DNA from: Ophiobolus disseminans | Lineage: Eukaryota; Ascomycota; Dothideomycetes; Pleosporales; Phaeosphaeriaceae | Assembly: GCA_010093685.1 (NCBI GenBank) | Contig: MU006236.1 | Location: 1 to 64,000, forward strand | DNA: 64,000 nt | Direction: 5' to 3' | Part shown: one piece after another, positions 10,650 to 21,879 of the stretch | Numbering within the stretch: the stretch's first letter is position 1 | Layout of the letters: each line of letters starts with the position of its first letter | Translations under genes and position numbers: made by a program | The notes under the pieces: model-generated | The model's database searches: none | What the model saw: the letters and a program-made list of their open reading frames with translations, nothing else | What the model was told of the DNA's origin: nothing

Positions 10650-13256
10650 TCAAGTACCCTTTTCGGCGATAGTAAGCGGCGGCGTGGTGTTCAGCTTTTC
10701 CTGGAGCTGTGTTTTGAACTCTCCCGTCTCCATCGCTTTGTACGTCGGCTGAGAGAGGTCGGGCGGGCTGAAATTGCTGACCCAACCGATGATCTGCGGC
10801 GCCGGAATCTTGATGGACAAGCGGTTCTGCTCATACGACGTAGCGGCCGCAGTACGATGCTCGCTCGAGGCTTCGGACTTAGAGGTGGAGAAGCAAAGAC
10901 AGCCACCACCACTGTCCATCTTCTTCTGCATGTCGGCGACCTGGTCCTTGCTGTAATTTTTGCCTCCTTGCATGAGGATGTGTATGTCTTTGGCGACGAT
11001 GAAGGAAATTGGCCATGTGGGGAGGATGGTGTTCTGGGCCTCCCTAATGGTGGCTTTTCTGGTCGTATCGTCGCTGTCGCTGACCTTGACCGGACTCAGG
11101 GCCGCCTTTACTAGGGAAAAATCTTTGGGAGCGATCTTGCCAGAGGACTCGAAGTAAAACTCCGATAGGCGCTGGAAAATGCCAGTGTTCATCCAAGGGC
11201 GATTGATCACCACCTTCATCACCCTAAACCCAATCTGGACATCCACTTCTTCAGAGCTGCTCTCGTGAGTAGCTTGACCGGCCACGACTTCTGTCTTCTC
11301 AGAAACGCTTCCAAACCACCATCCTACCTCTTCACTTGACCGCGCGACGCTAGCAGAGGTGGAAGACATTGATTGCGATTTGCTGAACTTTTGAGTTACG
11401 ACGACCTCTTGCCAGACCGAGGCACCCTCTTCTTGGACAGGTATATCGAGCTTGGTAGGTGGTTTCACTTGCGATGCTGCTTCGAGCGGTTCGGTTCCCA
11501 GTATTCCTTTTTCGTTGATGGTCGTGAGTTGTATGCCTAGAGGATTTGATGAGCCTTTCATTGTTTGTCGGATGTATTCAATGTCCAGTCCGAGGGATTC
11601 GATTTGCATGTCGAGAGCTGCCATGAGCGCGGATGGATCCTGACCCTTGGCCAAAGCCAGGCCGAGACTAGCTCGAGATAGTGCTTCCGACGCCGTCAGT
11701 GCTTCTTGCTGAGTCTTGAGAACCTCTCCCTGCATTTTGGCCAGGTTCTGAAACTGTTCTTTAGTGATCGGAGGTGAAGTAGCCAATTTAAGGGCAGTTG
11801 AGAGCTGCTCGCTACCCTTCTCGGCATTGGCGTCATCGGCAAGTGAGAGAACAGCTGTGGCTTTGTCTGTCGCTAGTTTGCTAACAGCATCAAAGTACAT
11901 TGTGATAACGGCGATTGCGGCGCTGCCGTAGCCCTTCGTCAAGGCTGTTTGAGCATTGGTGAAGACCTTGCGAGCCTCGAGCTCTTCCTTTTGTAGACGG
12001 TCCACCTCCGTCGTGTTACTCTTCAGGGCGTTGCGCTTTTGCAACAGAAGTGCTTTCTGCTTTTCCTTGTCGAAGAGTCGTTCGCGAAGTACACCTTCGT
12101 CGCAGAGCAAGTCTTGAGGCTTGAACTTGGTGGAGAGGTAAGTGGCCCAGTTTGAAGGCGTCATGTATACGGGCCAGACGTCCTGTTTAGGGTGTTAGCA
12201 ACGCGATTCGTGAATGGAAATGTGAACAGGGGACGCTTCATACCTGGGTGTCATCGATACTTCGGAACATGGAGGCCCGCAAGTTCTCCTTGGCTTTCTG
12301 AACGAGCTCAGATGCTGATTCAATATCGACATAACCAATGTAGCGGCGGACACGATGGTCTATACGAAGGTCTAGCGTTAGCAGTGGCTAGGAAACATTC
12401 ATCATCTAGAAAACTACCTACATTGGCCTCTGACCACGAGCATGGTCCACATGCCTTCAAGCTTGGCATCTACAATGGGCGCAAACGCTGCAAGCATCCG
12501 GTTGTAGTTGTCGATGTTCTCTGGCGTGGCTCTTTCACCGGTTGGGCGAGATTTGCGTTTAAAGTCGGCCCATCGGAAGCGCTCGGCTTCGTAAGCGTCC
12601 AATAGCTTCTGGTACAGGTCGACACGAGGGACCATCTTGGTTGCAGCGAGTTTCGCAAGGTTGTTTGATCCAGTGATTTCCTTTTTGATAAGATCAGAAG
12701 CCCTCATTATGTCGCTCGAGATGTCGAGAGAAGCAACGTTGTCGTCAATTTTGGATCCGGTTATCTTGGCAGGCTTAGCATCGGAGTACTCTGATGGTAT
12801 GTCGCTCAGAATATCGGTGACAGGCGGAGTCCAATCAGGAACCATCTCCATCAGCCAGTCAAAGATGCGCTCTTGGTCGTTCACGAGATCTTTGGAGTGC
12901 TTGCCATCCTCGGGAACGGTAGGAACGAGACAATTGATGATGCTCGAGTATTGAGTAGAGACCTTCATGGCATTGGGGCCAGGTACAGTCCTGGAGAGGT
13001 TGTACATGTCGTCTGCAAGGCGGAACTCTGCATCGACAACAGTCTGGGGCTTGACCTGTTGAGCATCGATAGTGTCACTGCCCTTGTAGTCGTAGTTGCC
13101 CTTTTCGAGTAGCCGAGCAGGCATTTCCAACTGGAAGAGAGCATTCTCCTGCATGGTTTTAGTATGCGATCAGCGCCCCGTGAGTGGGAGGCTACTTACA
13201 CCGGTGCCATACAGGCCATTGAGCGTCGCGTACAACCTTTCCGTAATATCAGCCAT
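10650..13256 (-). CDS. Large uncharacterised helical protein (814 aa)
   Basis: Four exons: 13256-13200, 13148-12422, 12371-12244 and 12182-10650. The introns are 51, 50 and 61 bp, one with a TGCTAAC branch site, and the sum is an exact reading frame. The start MADITERLYATLNGLY follows an in-frame stop. There is no signal peptide or membrane span. The middle (about residues 300-450) is Ala/Glu/Lys/Leu-rich and looks helical or coiled-coil. The C-terminal third is mixed, with VDVQIGFRVMKVVINRPWM and a flexible GGGCLCF patch before the conserved-looking IIGWVSNFSPPDL. I do not recognise the family. The plan of helical bundle followed by a beta-rich C-terminal part could suit a membrane-acting or scaffold protein, but that is a guess. 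Confidence 0.7.
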
Positions 13257-14838
13257 GTCGACTGCGAACGATCTTGATGTTTCGTGGTGGACTTTGGCTT
13301 GGTACTGCTCCAGGAACAGGACGGGATTTGTACCGTATTATAAACAGTTGTTGTCTGGCACCCAGTATTCGGCTCTCCTAGCCACCGCCGCTCCATAGGC
13401 TAAGGTGCCAGTACGCTCGACTTCAGGCCCATTCCACATTGAGTAGAATAAGGGGTAGGATCTTTCCGTTTGCGAAGATAGGAACTGAGTGCTAGACAAG
13501 AACCGGATACAACGCGGCATCGAAACAGGGCTTTCGCTCTGGCCATGTGCACTTTGGTCCGTCTTGACTCAACATGCACGATGCCATGATGCAGCCCACA
13601 CATTCGTGGAAACCAAACTATACTGGCTTTGGCTGCACGGCAAAATGTGAGCCTTGCAGGCGTTCAGCCTCGGCAAATTTGGAACATGGTGGCTTGCGTA
13701 GAACGGCGGCCACGCGGGGGCCCCATGAGGCATAGCGTGCTTGTGGCTTGACGGATTGGCGGTTTTTCAGCTCGGCCATGTAGTCGAGAAACACCCCATG
13801 GAGATGAAAACGATTGTAATAGTCTAGCGGCGAGTTCGTTTGGATAGTTCCAGAGATGGTTGGCGACGCACCCGATAGACTACCTAGTTGCTGGTGGCGC
13901 CGCCGTTACTGCTGAGTCCACCTAGCCTGGGACGATCTTATCTACAATTTGAGCATGTGTTCAGTGCTGCTCTGGTACTGTATAGCGGGCACATTATTTT
14001 TCTACGACAATAGTGTGAGTGTCGCGTTCGCTCAAGCATCGTGGACCATGGCGAACCGGAAGAACTGGTTGTTGGAGCCATTTCAGCCTTGCCGTACCGG
14101 TACCGGTACGTTACCGGTAAGCTGCCGGGAAATGCCGGCGGGCCGTCTCCGCCTTCTTCGCCTCCTTAGCATGTGGCGCCTGTCACTCAAACCTAATGTG
14201 AATGTAGACATTCCTCGCTAGCGACTGTCTTTTTTCGAAGTCATTTGCACCTCGGACGTTAGCATCCTACAAATCCGGTTCAAGCGCCGTCGATTGATAT
14301 CTCGGACCCAGGCGACCCGGCCATGATGGCGCATTATTGGCCACGAGTCGTACAGCCTCGCAGGCATTGCCGAAGCCATGCATTATTGTTTCTCGCTGCG
14401 GCCGCTCGATAGAAAAAAAGTACCACCGTCCAGCCCGTAGCGACACTTTTGGGTGTGGATCCTGCAAGCTGAACAAAGCACTTGGCCAAGGGCACACTCC
14501 CAATGCAGACAACACTTTGACCATACCTCACACATGACTGGGCGTCAGAGTACGATAATTCTCTGGACTCATCTAGATCGCTATCTTGAGCCGTCATGGG
14601 CATACTTCAGCATGCCACGAGCGCCAGAGTGCACCGCAGCTTTCACTTCACGAACGCCGACAACATGCATGCAACACCAGTCCCGACGTCCTCCGCATGG
14701 GTCCATCTTTCAAAAGTCTAGAGTCGGTCTTTAGATTTGAGCCGTTCCGCAACCCTCTCTAAGCCAACGTGTATATAAGAGCCTATTGCCATTGCCACAC
14801 AGCATCACCCTCATAACAACTCACTTGCATCATTCACG
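13257..14838. other. Long intergenic region
   Basis: No coding stretch is convincing in these 1.6 kb. A self-complementary GTACCGGTACCGGTAC tract lies near 14096-14113. A TATATAAG box at about 14771 lies 70 bp before the next start codon and is its likely TATA element. Confidence 0.5.
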
Positions 14839-15587
14839 ATGGCAGACTATAAATCAGTCCAGCTCTCCGCCCAAGACCTCTCCTTCTACATCATCGGAAA
14901 GAAAGGGGAGAAAGCCAATGCACTCGACAAGCCAGAAGCGATACGCTGGACGAGCTGGTGGGGAAAGAAAAAGGACGCCGAGTTTACCTTCTTCCCCGGC
15001 GACACACATCCCAATGGTATGCACTCACTTATCCTCACTATGAATTTGGACCAGACTGACTCAAAGTAACAGGCTACCCGGTAAACATCTTCGTCAGCAG
15101 CAAGATCCTGAACGACGAAAAGATGAGTTTTGCACTGCTGGACGGCGATCTCGGCTTCTACGGCTGGAGCCACGATAAGCTAAAGGACGTGAAGGACGTC
15201 AAGGACGGGAAGAGCCTGAGATTCCTGAGCGACTACCAGGACCTCAGCAAGTTCCTCGGTCAGAAGGCCGGTGCATTCTCCGTGTATTTCTGGATGCCGA
15301 CCGAGAAGAGCAAAGACATGCCGATCCTGCTGGTCTTCATGCCCAAGGGAGAATGGATCAACGCCGTGAGATGACGCCTATCCTCAGTGGAAAAGCACAA
15401 CGCTAACCGCTATCAGAGCCGCTTCAGCGAGGGCACCGAAGGACCTCAGTTCCCGAAGGAAAGTTTAAAGGAACTGAGCGCCACTACCATCGATGAACCT
15501 CTGAACGACTACATGGTCCATCGGCTTGGTCTCAAGATTCCCGAACGGGGTATAAATCGACTGAATAAATTTTCAGCAACAAAGTGA
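14839..15587 (+). CDS. Uncharacterised small soluble protein (213 aa)
   Basis: Exons 14839-15016, 15073-15365 and 15417-15587. Both introns have GT...AG ends, and GCTAACCGCTATCAG marks the second acceptor; the frame closes exactly. The start MADYKSVQLSAQDLSFYI is the first ATG after a TATATAAG box. The protein is Lys-rich, without a signal peptide or membrane span. Visible words are RWTSWWGKKKDAEFTFF, a short charged repeat DVKDVKDGK, and FSVYFWMPTEK. The alternating hydrophobic pattern suggests a mainly beta fold. I do not recognise the family. Confidence 0.65.
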
Positions 15588-16181
15588 TATGTGTACCAGC
15601 TGTTTCCTCGAGCTACGGCCAAATGAGGTTTCAGGAGAGGCGCATTCCAGACTCAATGCCGGACCCTCTGCGGGATATGTTGGCGGCTATTCTGGGGATC
15701 GCGGTAGCTCAGATTGCGTCTAGCAATGAAATTGTCCATCTCTCGTCGCTCAGAGTGTCAATGAGACTGGTGCCATATTGCGCGTTGCCAGATTCAATCG
15801 CTGTGAGGTGGTGCTAAGACTTCGCAGCACCCGCCAGCGCATGGGTCAAGGAAGCGCATCATTGTAACCGACCTTAGTGTCGTTGGCGACCGCGATAGCC
15901 CATCGCGCAATATCTTGGCCTCGTTTCCATGGCGGCAGGGCATGTAGGCGGTTGAACGCTGTTTGGTCAAATGCTCGCTTAGAGAAAGCCGGGCAGTTAC
16001 CGGTACCTACCTGGACAGTCGCTCATGTGCAAATCGAAACAGACCGCGACCTCAACGCTAGTACACCCACGACGGTGTCATAAAACATTCCTGATTTGGA
16101 TTATGTCGCTTGGGTACCACAGATTTTAGCGTAAAAGCGTCGCAAACCTAATCCAGATATCTAGTCGTAGCGAAGCATTTT
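15588..16181. other. Intergenic, nothing recognised
   Basis: No convincing coding stretch between the small gene and the solo LTR. Confidence 0.45.
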
Positions 16182-16390
16182 TGTTGCGGTGTGAGAACGC
16201 AATAAATTATAGTGTATTGTTCTGTTGTTCTGTGCTGCTTGTGCTGCCCTCTAAAATGGGCTAGCAGCAGAGTCTATTTACATGACGTATCTACGATACT
16301 CTTGAGGTAAGAGGTGCTCAATAAGGGAGGAAGCAGCGCCAGACCACCGCACGCAGCACACGTGATACACGTTCCTCACAAACCGTCACA
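16182..16390 (+). mobile_element. Solo LTR, family 'alpha' copy 1 (209 bp)
   Basis: Starts TGTTGCGGTGTGAGAA and ends AAACCGTCACA (TG...CA). It is flanked by a perfect 5-bp direct duplication ATTTT at 16177-16181 and 16391-16395. The same unit lies at 39004-39215 with its own duplication. No internal retrotransposon sequence accompanies it, so it is a recombined solo LTR. Confidence 0.85.
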
Positions 16391-16574
16391 ATTTTCCTAC
16401 ACCAGTCAACAATCACGAGTGCCTTGACATCAAAATAACAACCAAAATGACACGGTGAAGAATACACCCATGTAGCTCAACATGATATCGACGCGAAAGA
16501 AGCAATTGCATCAACAAAAAGGAATACAAAGGAAGAAGCTCAACTCACCCACCAATACTCAAATCCAGCCAATC

Positions 16575-19500
16575 TCACACACTCACAGTAGCCATACTGT
16601 TCCTCTTAAGAGTCGGTCGGGTAGCAGCCATCTTCTCCTCCAGCTCTATCAGCGAAAACATAGGTCTGCGATACGTGTACCCAACAAAAGCTCCCTTCTT
16701 GCGGAGTTCAAGCACAGCGCGGCCGACCTGTGGGTCACGCAGCAACTTGTCGCGAGGCCTCTTCTTCTCCTTCTTGCGACGCCTCGCTTTCTGCACGGTG
16801 TTGCGAATGTGTTCATACGCAGGTGGCAAAGCGCCCGGACTTGCGATGGGCGTGATTTCATCTTCGCCAAGGAGCTCTGCTGCACCTGGTATCGCTAGAC
16901 CCTCCACTGCTTCGTAGCTGGATGAGTCGAGATGATCCGACGCACTCATTATGTCGTTCTCGTCGTCGAAGTACTTGGTGATGGGTTGGCCGCCGTGTAC
17001 ACGAGGGACGAATGGTGGCCTCGTCATGTGGAGCGTAGACCACTGGATGTTTCGGAAGAACGGATGAGATTTGATATCCTCGGCGTCGTTTGGGTAAACA
17101 ATGTGGCCCGTGGTGTTGATGTTGCGGATGCGGCGAGTACCGACCGCCTTGTCCCGCAGCACCCAGTCATTCTCCCGGTAACGCTTCGCCGAAAGACGAT
17201 CCTGTCGCTCTTCCAGCAGCCTCATCATGAGATCAATGGCATTTCGTGAAACTGGCATGAGTGGTATGCGATCGATGTTTGGGCGGGCGAAACGTTGCTC
17301 TGGAGCGAACCTGAGCCATCGTCGGTGGTCCTACAAAAGGTCAGAGCTGACTAGCGTGCAAGTACATCTTCCATACCAAGATGCGCGCTTTGGTAGCCTG
17401 ACGATTGTCGCAGAAGAACGGAGTGCAACCATAGAGGCACTGCCCAATGTCAGAAAAGAACCGAATTTGAAGGCCCGGAATGCATATACCTCATACAAGA
17501 TGATTCCAATGCTCCACCAGTCACACCTTCCGTCATAGTTTTCGCCACGAATTACCTCGGGAGCCATGTACTGGCTTGTACCGACAACGCTTTTCGCGAA
17601 CTGGCGTCTCTGCGTGCGATTCAGCCAGTCGATGATTGGGCCGTTGGCGCCATCTTGTTTTGCCCCGAACGGCCCTCGAGGGCTTGATATGCCGTTGATC
17701 AATTCAAACCTCTTGCGCGTGCTTTCTCGATCCTTTTCTTCCTCGATGTCTTGGGCATCGCCTTGCACTTGTAGATCCAAGTCACGGAGCAGACCATACC
17801 GCTGTTCATTGTAGTATGTCTGATTGTGGGTCCAGTGACCGTCAAAAGCGAGGCCGAAGTCGGAAATCTTGAGGTGGCCAGATGATGTGATGAGGAAGTT
17901 GTCTGGCTTGATGTCGCGATGGATCCAGTTCATGCGATGAGCCTCTTCTATGCAAAGTATCATCTCGGCAATATACCACTTGGCGACATTCTCGTCCAGA
18001 ATGTCCTCACGCAAGAGTAGTCCAAGAAAGTCGCCGCCGACCATATATTCCATGACTAGGTAGAGGTTGTTGTTGTCCTGGAACGCGGCCATCAGTGGGA
18101 CGACCCATCGAGCATTTTCTGACGCTACCAGAAAGTCTCGCTCAGCACGCAAGTGCCCCTCTTGACTGTTTCTCAACATGTCAGACTTCCGGATGACCTT
18201 CATTGCGAAGACTTGCTTCGTCTTGAGATTCGACGGAGACGAGTCCCCAATACCGCGAACTGATGTGCCATCCACATGGTCGATGCGGTAGCTGTCACTG
18301 CCACTTGAGCTACTGTGTTGCTCACTCTTCTCGCGTACCAACCGCACGACTCCGAAACTGCCCTTGCCTAGCACTCGGACGATATTATAGTTCGAGACGT
18401 GTACGCCTTTGATGCTTTGACGTACAAGGGTCTTCGACTTCATGACGCGTGTTTGCCGGAGATGGTAACTTTCTCCAATGTACCAGGCTTTGCGATGCTG
18501 CTGCCGCTTCTCGTTAGGCAACGCCATGGCGAAAAGCTTCCGTTCCATATTGCGACGGCGCATCGAACGAGGTGTGGACTTGGCCCCGAGAAGTTCGTTG
18601 AAGTGAGATTCGAAGAAAATCTTGGCTGCGGCGGCGTTCTCAATGGTGGTGACAGACGGCTGAGCTAGACGAGGCGCATCTTGGCGAGGAAAGACAAGCC
18701 AGCGCGAGGTGGGTCTCTCAGCTCTCAACTCATACATTGGCGAGCCGTTCATTTGAGCATTGCCGGACTCATTGTGACCTCGATGCGTTGTCTCGGCGGA
18801 GATGGGGGCGGCGGAAGAGACAACCGAAGTGGGTGCAGTAGATTGACTGAGTGGGGCGTTGCTGCTTCCTGGGCCACTTGGGGTCTGAGACGGCTGAGAG
18901 GGCTGAGACGGTAGAGATGGCATGGATGGTAGAGAGGGCACATCAGACATCTGAACTTCGGGTGAAGATCCGCCTTGGTGGCTTGGTGGGCTTTCATCAA
19001 AGTATGTAGTCCGAATACTGGGACGCGAGTTTAGTCTAGGGCGGTGAATGACCGTGTTGTTCTGAAATAGGGTATTGGAGAGTTTCGTGGTGAGTTGCCT
19101 GGACAAGCCAGGTGTCGACCTGCTTATGAAGAGTCCAGCAGGATAAGGTTCTCGACTACTCAAGATCGGCTCGGACTCGCCATCGAACACGGCAGCATTT
19201 GTGAGTTGTAGGAGGGAAGAGCTTCGATGTTGTAGGGTAAGTTTCGGTAGGGTTGCGGGGATGTTAGGAACACTAGGGCTTTGTAGGGTACGGTCGATGA
19301 TAGTTTGAGCAGCTTGTGCTTGTTGAGTGCGGTCAGTTGAGCTCGAATCTGAGTCATTGATTCCTTTCGGTGCCAATATGGGACCTAAGTATCGCATGAG
19401 TACGAGGGCTATCTTCTCAGGACGAAAGATGCTTACTCTTGCCATTGCGGAAGATGGAGAAGATTCTGAAGCTTCCCTTGCGGATGTTGCTCAAAGTACG

Positions 19501-19659
19501 ACCGGCCGAGCTGCTGACACGCGCTGGGACCGGCTTCGTTGAGCAGCTCAGCAGCTCGTGACCAGAGTGCTCAATGAGGCGTACTTTGCTCTTGTCGCGG
19601 GACGCCCATCGGGGATTGCGTATGTCTTTTCTCTTCCGAGTGGGTACGAGAGCCATCAT
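16575..19659 (-). CDS. NDR/LATS-type AGC serine/threonine kinase (978 aa)
   Basis: Four exons: 19659-19437, 19384-17490, 17439-17377 and 17330-16575; all three introns (46-52 bp) keep frame. The N-terminal ~350 residues are Ser/Thr/Pro-rich. The kinase domain starts at the P-loop LGKGSFGVVRLV (about residue 410), has AMKVIRK, the catalytic HRDIKPDNFLI and DFGLAFD, and a 60-residue insert before the activation segment SVVGTSQYMAPEVI, as in NDR kinases. The APE and DWWS motifs and the C-terminal AGC tail with FFRNIQW follow. NDR kinases act in polarity, septation and stress signalling with a MOB partner. The acidic-insert layout looks more like S. pombe Ppk35 than Orb6/COT1 or Sid2/DBF2, but this is from memory. 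The short 63-nt exon carries the CLYGCTPFF segment. Confidence 0.9.
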
Positions 19660-20763
19660 CCTGGCGACAGAGGCAAGCGAGTCGCGTTATTGGCGACGGC
19701 TTCGAGTTCGAATAGTAATAAGGCTGACTGCTGTGACGACCAAAAAGTAGTGGTGGTATGAGAAGCATGGTGGCATTCAGACAGATGAGAGTGGCGCATG
19801 CTACGGAAACAACACGGGAGGTGCTATTCGCTGTAGGAAAGAACGACATATGAAGGGAAGAAAGTATAGTGACCAGTGCTGTGACAGGGGAGGCGCGACA
19901 TGCTTGATCTTACCTGCGCACGTGTTTGAAAATAGGGTCGACAAGGGAAATACTCTTCTTCGTGTCTGTGACACGTCTTGTAGTTGCGCAACCAAGCGAT
20001 TATACTACGAAGACACCAATTTCTCGTAGAATAACAACCCAGCCTCACCCTAGGTAGTACAGCCCTTTACAGCGATACATGTAAGAAGCAGTGTCAGCCT
20101 CGGACACAGGTCTCAGCCAACCGGACGGCTTCGGCGGTGCCAACGCACTCGTGACCATTGTCTTGGTTAGTCGTATGATCTGTGGTTAGTCATATCTTGA
20201 CTTCGCCGCGCATTTTGCAACGTGAACGGAGTCTCTTCACTCCCCAACACACCAGTCAAGATATCTCTATTTCGTCAAGACACCAAGTAAAGACGGTGTT
20301 GTTTGGAGGTCGACGGCCTTCCCCGCCGTTATCGTTATCGCTATCGTTATCGCCCCTCACTAGCGCCGCGCTATCCATCACGTCACCTTCCATTTCTCTT
20401 ACAACACGACTCAGCCTCGTCAGGAGGGACGTCGTCCTGCGGCGCGAGCTGCTGACCGCTCAAACGTTTGCGGGCATCTATGCTCTGTGCTCCTGGAGAT
20501 TTCCCTCGATGTTCCTCAAACGGACTCCAACAAACAAAGCGGGGCTTCACGGAGCTCTTTGAAACTCGATCATCATCACGGGCTGATAACCACACCTTCG
20601 GGCTCTGGTGGTCATAGGACGCGACTAATTCTAAGAGACAGCAATACGAAGTAGTGTGCCCTGGACCTCATATTGGCCGGCCTTCCATCTTTCATTATTT
20701 CTCTTCACTGCACCTTAACGCCTCCGGAGCAATCGTCCGGTCTCATCCAAGCTTCACCACAAC
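19660..20763. other. Divergent intergenic region, kinase / Yippee gene
   Basis: These 1.1 kb separate the divergent starts of the kinase and the Yippee gene and should hold both promoters and long 5' leaders. A TTATCGTTATCGCTATCG simple repeat lies at about 20328-20350. No gene is supported. Confidence 0.45.
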
Positions 20764-21453
20764 ATGCCGTCCTCACCAATATCTCTATTCCCCCTCTACC
20801 TCCTGCCTAGCATTCCATTCCGCCGGCGCAGTTCGACCTCTACCATCTCTCCTGCGAGCACGCCCTCATCGTCACCACCACAGCCAACCGGCTTTCTCTC
20901 TAGCCGCACCATCTCACACCTCCGCTGCCACAAGTGCCTCACAGACCTGATTCCCACGACCTCGATCATCAGCAAGGGTTTCACCGGGCGCTATGGTCGC
21001 GCTTATCTCGTCGCGCCTCCACCACCCACTTCATTCGAGTCGGGCGGCAGTCTAGACAGCACAGGCTGGGCAGCCGGCGACCTGCCAAACACAGTCACGC
21101 ATAAGCCTGTACCCCGCCAACTCGTCACGGGCGCACACACCGTCAGCGACATCAGCTGCCGCAACTGCCAGACCGTGCTGGGATGGAAGTACGTCCATGC
21201 CGAGGAGGACAGCCAGCGATACAAAATCGGGAAGTTCATCCTGGAGACGAGACGAATCGTGAAGAGCTCGGATTGGGCGGAGCGCGAGATGGAAGAGGAG
21301 GACGGAGGAAGAGTCAAGGAAGGGGCTGAGGACGACGAGGTGCAATTCGATTCTCAGGACGACGAGGAGTGCGAGGATTTGTTCAGCGGCATCTGGACTG
21401 CGCAGCTCGCACGGCGCAGGAAGAAGAACCGCACGTTTGGTCGAGGCGGTTAA
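20764..21453 (+). CDS. Yippee-family zinc-binding protein (229 aa)
   Basis: A single exon from the ATG at 20764. After a Ser/Pro-rich N terminus, the Yippee domain (about residues 50-165) shows both zinc-binding pairs, LRCHKC and ISCRNC, 83 residues apart. It also has the family signatures SKGFTGRYGRAYL, TGAHTVSDI and VLGWKYVHAEEDSQRYKIG. The tail is acidic and ends in a basic stretch. Yippee proteins (yeast Moh1, animal YPEL) share a fold with cereblon and Mis18 and are linked to stress and cell-cycle functions; their precise role in fungi is unsettled. It converges on REV1. Confidence 0.9.
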   Translation: MPSSPISLFPLYLLPSIPFRRRSSTSTISPASTPSSSPPQPTGFLSSRTISHLRCHKCLTDLIPTTSIISKGFTGRYGRAYLVAPPPPTSFESGGSLDSTGWAAGDLPNTVTHKPVPRQLVTGAHTVSDISCRNCQTVLGWKYVHAEEDSQRYKIGKFILETRRIVKSSDWAEREMEEEDGGRVKEGAEDDEVQFDSQDDEECEDLFSGIWTAQLARRRKKNRTFGRGG

Positions 21454-21879
21454 ATTCAACCTTCACGTGACCTGCACTTCCCAACGCATCGATTCGACTT
21501 CGCAAGCCGGATCGCAATGCCTTGCCATGGCGAATAAGACATGGCCTCCAACCCGATGGCCACGAGGCGGACACCGACATTTTCCCTCGAGCATTCCCGG
21601 CCCATTTTCAATTCCATTTCCTTGAAATACCCACGATATACGACATATACCAGGAAGATGAGATCTCCCTCTCCTTACAATACCCATATTGCATCACGAC
21701 ACGATCTACAATCTACGACATATACCCAAACACACGCCATTTGCATTCGGACTTGTGGACAGGCGCACGGCTAGGCGTAACATTTCATACTCATCATAAT
21801 GATACTCATACCCACACTCGGAAAAATCCATCGTGAAACACATGGAAAACGCAGGCAATATAACACCACCACCTGGTGA

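Noticed and set aside
14096..14113. Palindromic GTACCGGTACCGGTAC tract
   Set aside because: Short and isolated; no terminal repeats, target duplication or paired copy to make it a mobile element.
13949..14734. Several 80-95 residue frames in the 1.6-kb gap
   Set aside because: No codon bias, no splice solution and no recognisable motif; treated as chance frames.
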